Shown piece after piece: positions 24,648 through 25,680 of a stretch of DNA of 25,680 nucleotides. Where the stretch lies: positions 1 to 25,680 of the forward strand of contig JAZGDL010000153.1 of assembly GCA_036477795.1 (NCBI GenBank), given 5' to 3'. This DNA is from JAZGDL01 sp036477795. Its GTDB lineage: Bacteria > Planctomycetota > Phycisphaerae > UBA1845. The stretch's first letter is position 1. Each line of letters starts with the position of its first letter. The notes under the pieces are model-generated. The model saw nothing but the letters and a program-made list of their open reading frames with translations. It had not been told where the DNA came from and made no database searches. Both the position numbers and the translations under genes were made by a program.

Positions 24648-24690
24648 AGCCGGGGCGGGCAATGGTGCCCGCCCCGGCTTTTCTTGTTTT
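24648..24690 (+). terminator. Rho-independent terminator of the giant LTD gene
   Basis: AGCCGGGGCGGGC (24648-24660) pairs perfectly with GCCCGCCCCGGCT (24667-24679) around AATGGT, followed by the T-rich tract TTTTCTTGTTTT. The 13-bp GC-rich stem lies 24 nt after the stop codon at 24624. It is the only textbook intrinsic terminator in the window. Confidence 0.93.
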
Positions 24691-24698
24691 GCGGGTGG

Positions 24699-24730
24699 TG
24701 AAACCCACGGATTCGAATCCGTGGGCTTCA
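24699..24730. repeat. Palindrome between convergent genes
   Basis: CCCACGGATTC and GAATCCGTGGG form a perfect 22-bp palindrome (24704-24725). TGAA/TTCA extends the arms to 16 bp with one mismatch. It follows the + strand terminator and lies 38 nt beyond the stop of the minus-strand deaminase, so it may serve as that gene's terminator. It resembles a tRNA T-arm (GGATTCGAATCC) only by chance. Confidence 0.6.
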
Positions 24731-24767
24731 ATAAGGGAGGATTCAGCAACGGATCAGCGCTGTCAAG

Positions 24768-25244
24768 CTAATAGGGCGTGGGGTTGGGTCCGGTGTGCCA
24801 ACGGCGGAACAGCGACTTGCATTCGGTGGCCAGAACGCCATCGTGAATGGTGACGCGGCTTTGGCCGGTGGCGTAGAGGGTTCGGCAGGAAAATGAGAGT
24901 TCATTGAATCCGGCGTCTTGAGCGTCGGCGATGGTTGCTCCGTAAAGCAGGGTATCAATCCCGGCCCAGTGAATGGCTGCGGCACACATGGGACATGGTT
25001 CACAGGTTGCGGCGATGACGTGATTGGAAAGATCGATGATGCCCAGGCGGTGGCAGGCGCCGCGTATGGCGTTGACTTCGGCGTGGGCGGTGGGGTCGCA
25101 GTTCAAACGGACGGTGTTGTAGGCGGCGTGTACGACGTGGCCGCCGGTGGTGGCGATAACGGCGGCGAAGGGGGATTGCCCGCGCCCGATGCCCTCTATG
25201 CAGATGTCGATGGCCGCCCTCATGAGTTTTTCATGATCGATCAT
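24768..25244 (-). CDS. Guanine deaminase-like zinc nucleoside/base deaminase
   Basis: A 158-residue cytosolic enzyme of the cytidine deaminase superfamily. Zinc ligands His54 (HAE, with catalytic Glu56), Cys84 and Cys87 (CEPCPMC) are present. The context DPTAHAEVNAIRGAC, ATCEPCPMCAAAIHWAG and DAQDAGFNEL is closer to bacterial guanine deaminases of the GuaD type than to TadA. The likely reaction is hydrolytic deamination of guanine to xanthine. The length matches the family. GGGAG lies 9 nt before the ATG. It stands alone and convergent with the preceding gene, and its C-terminus (CKSLFRRWHTGPNPTPY) is slightly unusual. Another purine or nucleoside substrate is possible. Confidence 0.88.
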   Translation of the reverse strand: MIDHEKLMRAAIDICIEGIGRGQSPFAAVIATTGGHVVHAAYNTVRLNCDPTAHAEVNAIRGACHRLGIIDLSNHVIAATCEPCPMCAAAIHWAGIDTLLYGATIADAQDAGFNELSFSCRTLYATGQSRVTIHDGVLATECKSLFRRWHTGPNPTPY

Positions 25245-25680
25245 TGCTGAAGTCTCCCGCGGGATGCTTGCTCAACAGTATACCTGAATGATTCACCGCG
25301 GAGCACGCAGGGATCGCAAAGGGGAGATATGGCAAGAACTTACCGAAACCCGCATCGAACGAATGACATGCGCACCGTATCGAGGGTGCCCCGCCCTCTC
25401 TGAGGGTGGGCGAGGGAACCGCGAGTGGCCAATCAGAACCGCGAGTGTGAACAAGCCGACCGCCAGCGGGAGATAACCGTGCCGCGGCTACTCCTTGACA
25501 GTCGCGGTTCTGAATAGGACAAACCGGTGCAATCCCAAGCGTCCAATTCGGTCCCCCACGCCCAAAGGGTTTGTCGATTTAGTCGTTTGGAACGATCCAT
25601 GATGTAGCGCCACCCCTTGTGGGTGGCGCCCAACGCGGGTGCGCCACCCACAAGGGGTGGCGCTACAGACTAAATCACAA
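25245..25680. other. Repeat-rich intergenic end of window
   Basis: No gene is supported. AACCGCGAGTG occurs twice (25417-25427, 25437-25447). CAGAACCGCGA (25434-25444) is inverted at TCGCGGTTCTG (25502-25512). CTCCTTGACAGTCGCGGTTC (25491-25510) resembles 19464-19483. The long palindrome occupies 25603-25667. Confidence 0.55.
25603..25667. repeat. Long perfect palindrome, copy 2
   Basis: Two 27-bp perfect arms (25603-25629, 25641-25667) enclose an 11-nt spacer. The arms match the copy at 19213 almost exactly, but the spacer is unrelated. GATTTAGTC (25576-25584) and GACTAAATC (25668-25676) form a further outer inverted pair around it. Confidence 0.9.

Noticed and set aside
24699..24730. tRNA fragment suggested by GGATTCGAATCC
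   Set aside because: No acceptor, D or anticodon arm is present and the sequence is a perfect 22-bp palindrome.
25288..25476. 62-residue plus-strand frame after the deaminase gene
   Set aside because: It consists of dispersed repeat sequence (AACCGCGAGTG copies) with no ribosome site or similarity that I recognise.

Overview
The window looks like a chromosomal segment of a Planctomycetota bacterium, most like Phycisphaerae-type genomes. This is inferred from the sequence: high GC; a pseudopilin with a GFTLIELL cleavage motif and an H-x(n)-D processing-type motif; very large secreted proteins built from lamin-tail domains, 'GACC' cysteine units, DUF4215 repeats and thrombospondin type-3-like repeats; and intergenic DNA full of short palindromes and heptamer/octamer arrays. 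No rRNA or tRNA gene was recognised, so the taxonomy remains an inference.

Layout. 1-417: repeat-rich non-coding DNA. 418-1509 (-): pseudopilin-like protein. 1775-5821 (-): giant GH13 alpha-glucan enzyme with twelve DUF4215 repeats and a dockerin-like C-terminal module. 6302-6838 (+): small four-helix membrane protein. 6943-10167 (-): secreted GH31 alpha-glucosidase whose reading frame carries three copies of a composite intergenic repeat. 10648-12837 (+): second secreted GH13 enzyme. 13173-13977: decayed insertion element with perfect 18-bp terminal inverted repeats, holding an IS66 transposase tail and a DUF4338 fragment. 14195-15082 (-): secreted protein of five tandem YHS-like CxxC units, flanked by identical 33-bp palindromic direct repeats. 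15500-18964 (+): secreted endonuclease/exonuclease/phosphatase-fold nuclease with lamin-tail domains and TSP3-like repeats. 19582-24624 (+): giant secreted lamin-tail/DUF4215 protein, followed by a clear intrinsic terminator. 24768-25244 (-): guanine-deaminase-like enzyme. 25245-25680: repeat-rich non-coding DNA.

How the parts fit. The two GH13 enzymes and the GH31 enzyme form a plausible extracellular alpha-glucan (starch/glycogen/maltodextrin) degradation set. GH13-A, the nuclease and the giant LTD protein end in the same roughly 200-residue module. It holds two EF-hand/dockerin-like halves, each with a TFF[AS]D[LI]F core, and is the best candidate here for an undescribed surface-attachment or assembly system. 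The genes sit in both orientations and do not form one operon.

Most unusual DNA features: (1) a composite heptamer-octamer repeat at six sites within 10 kb, three of them translated inside GH31, including its signal peptide; (2) a duplicated promoter-leader-start region shared by the pseudopilin gene and GH13-A; (3) the TIR-bounded IS66/DUF4338 remnant; (4) several families of perfect palindromes.
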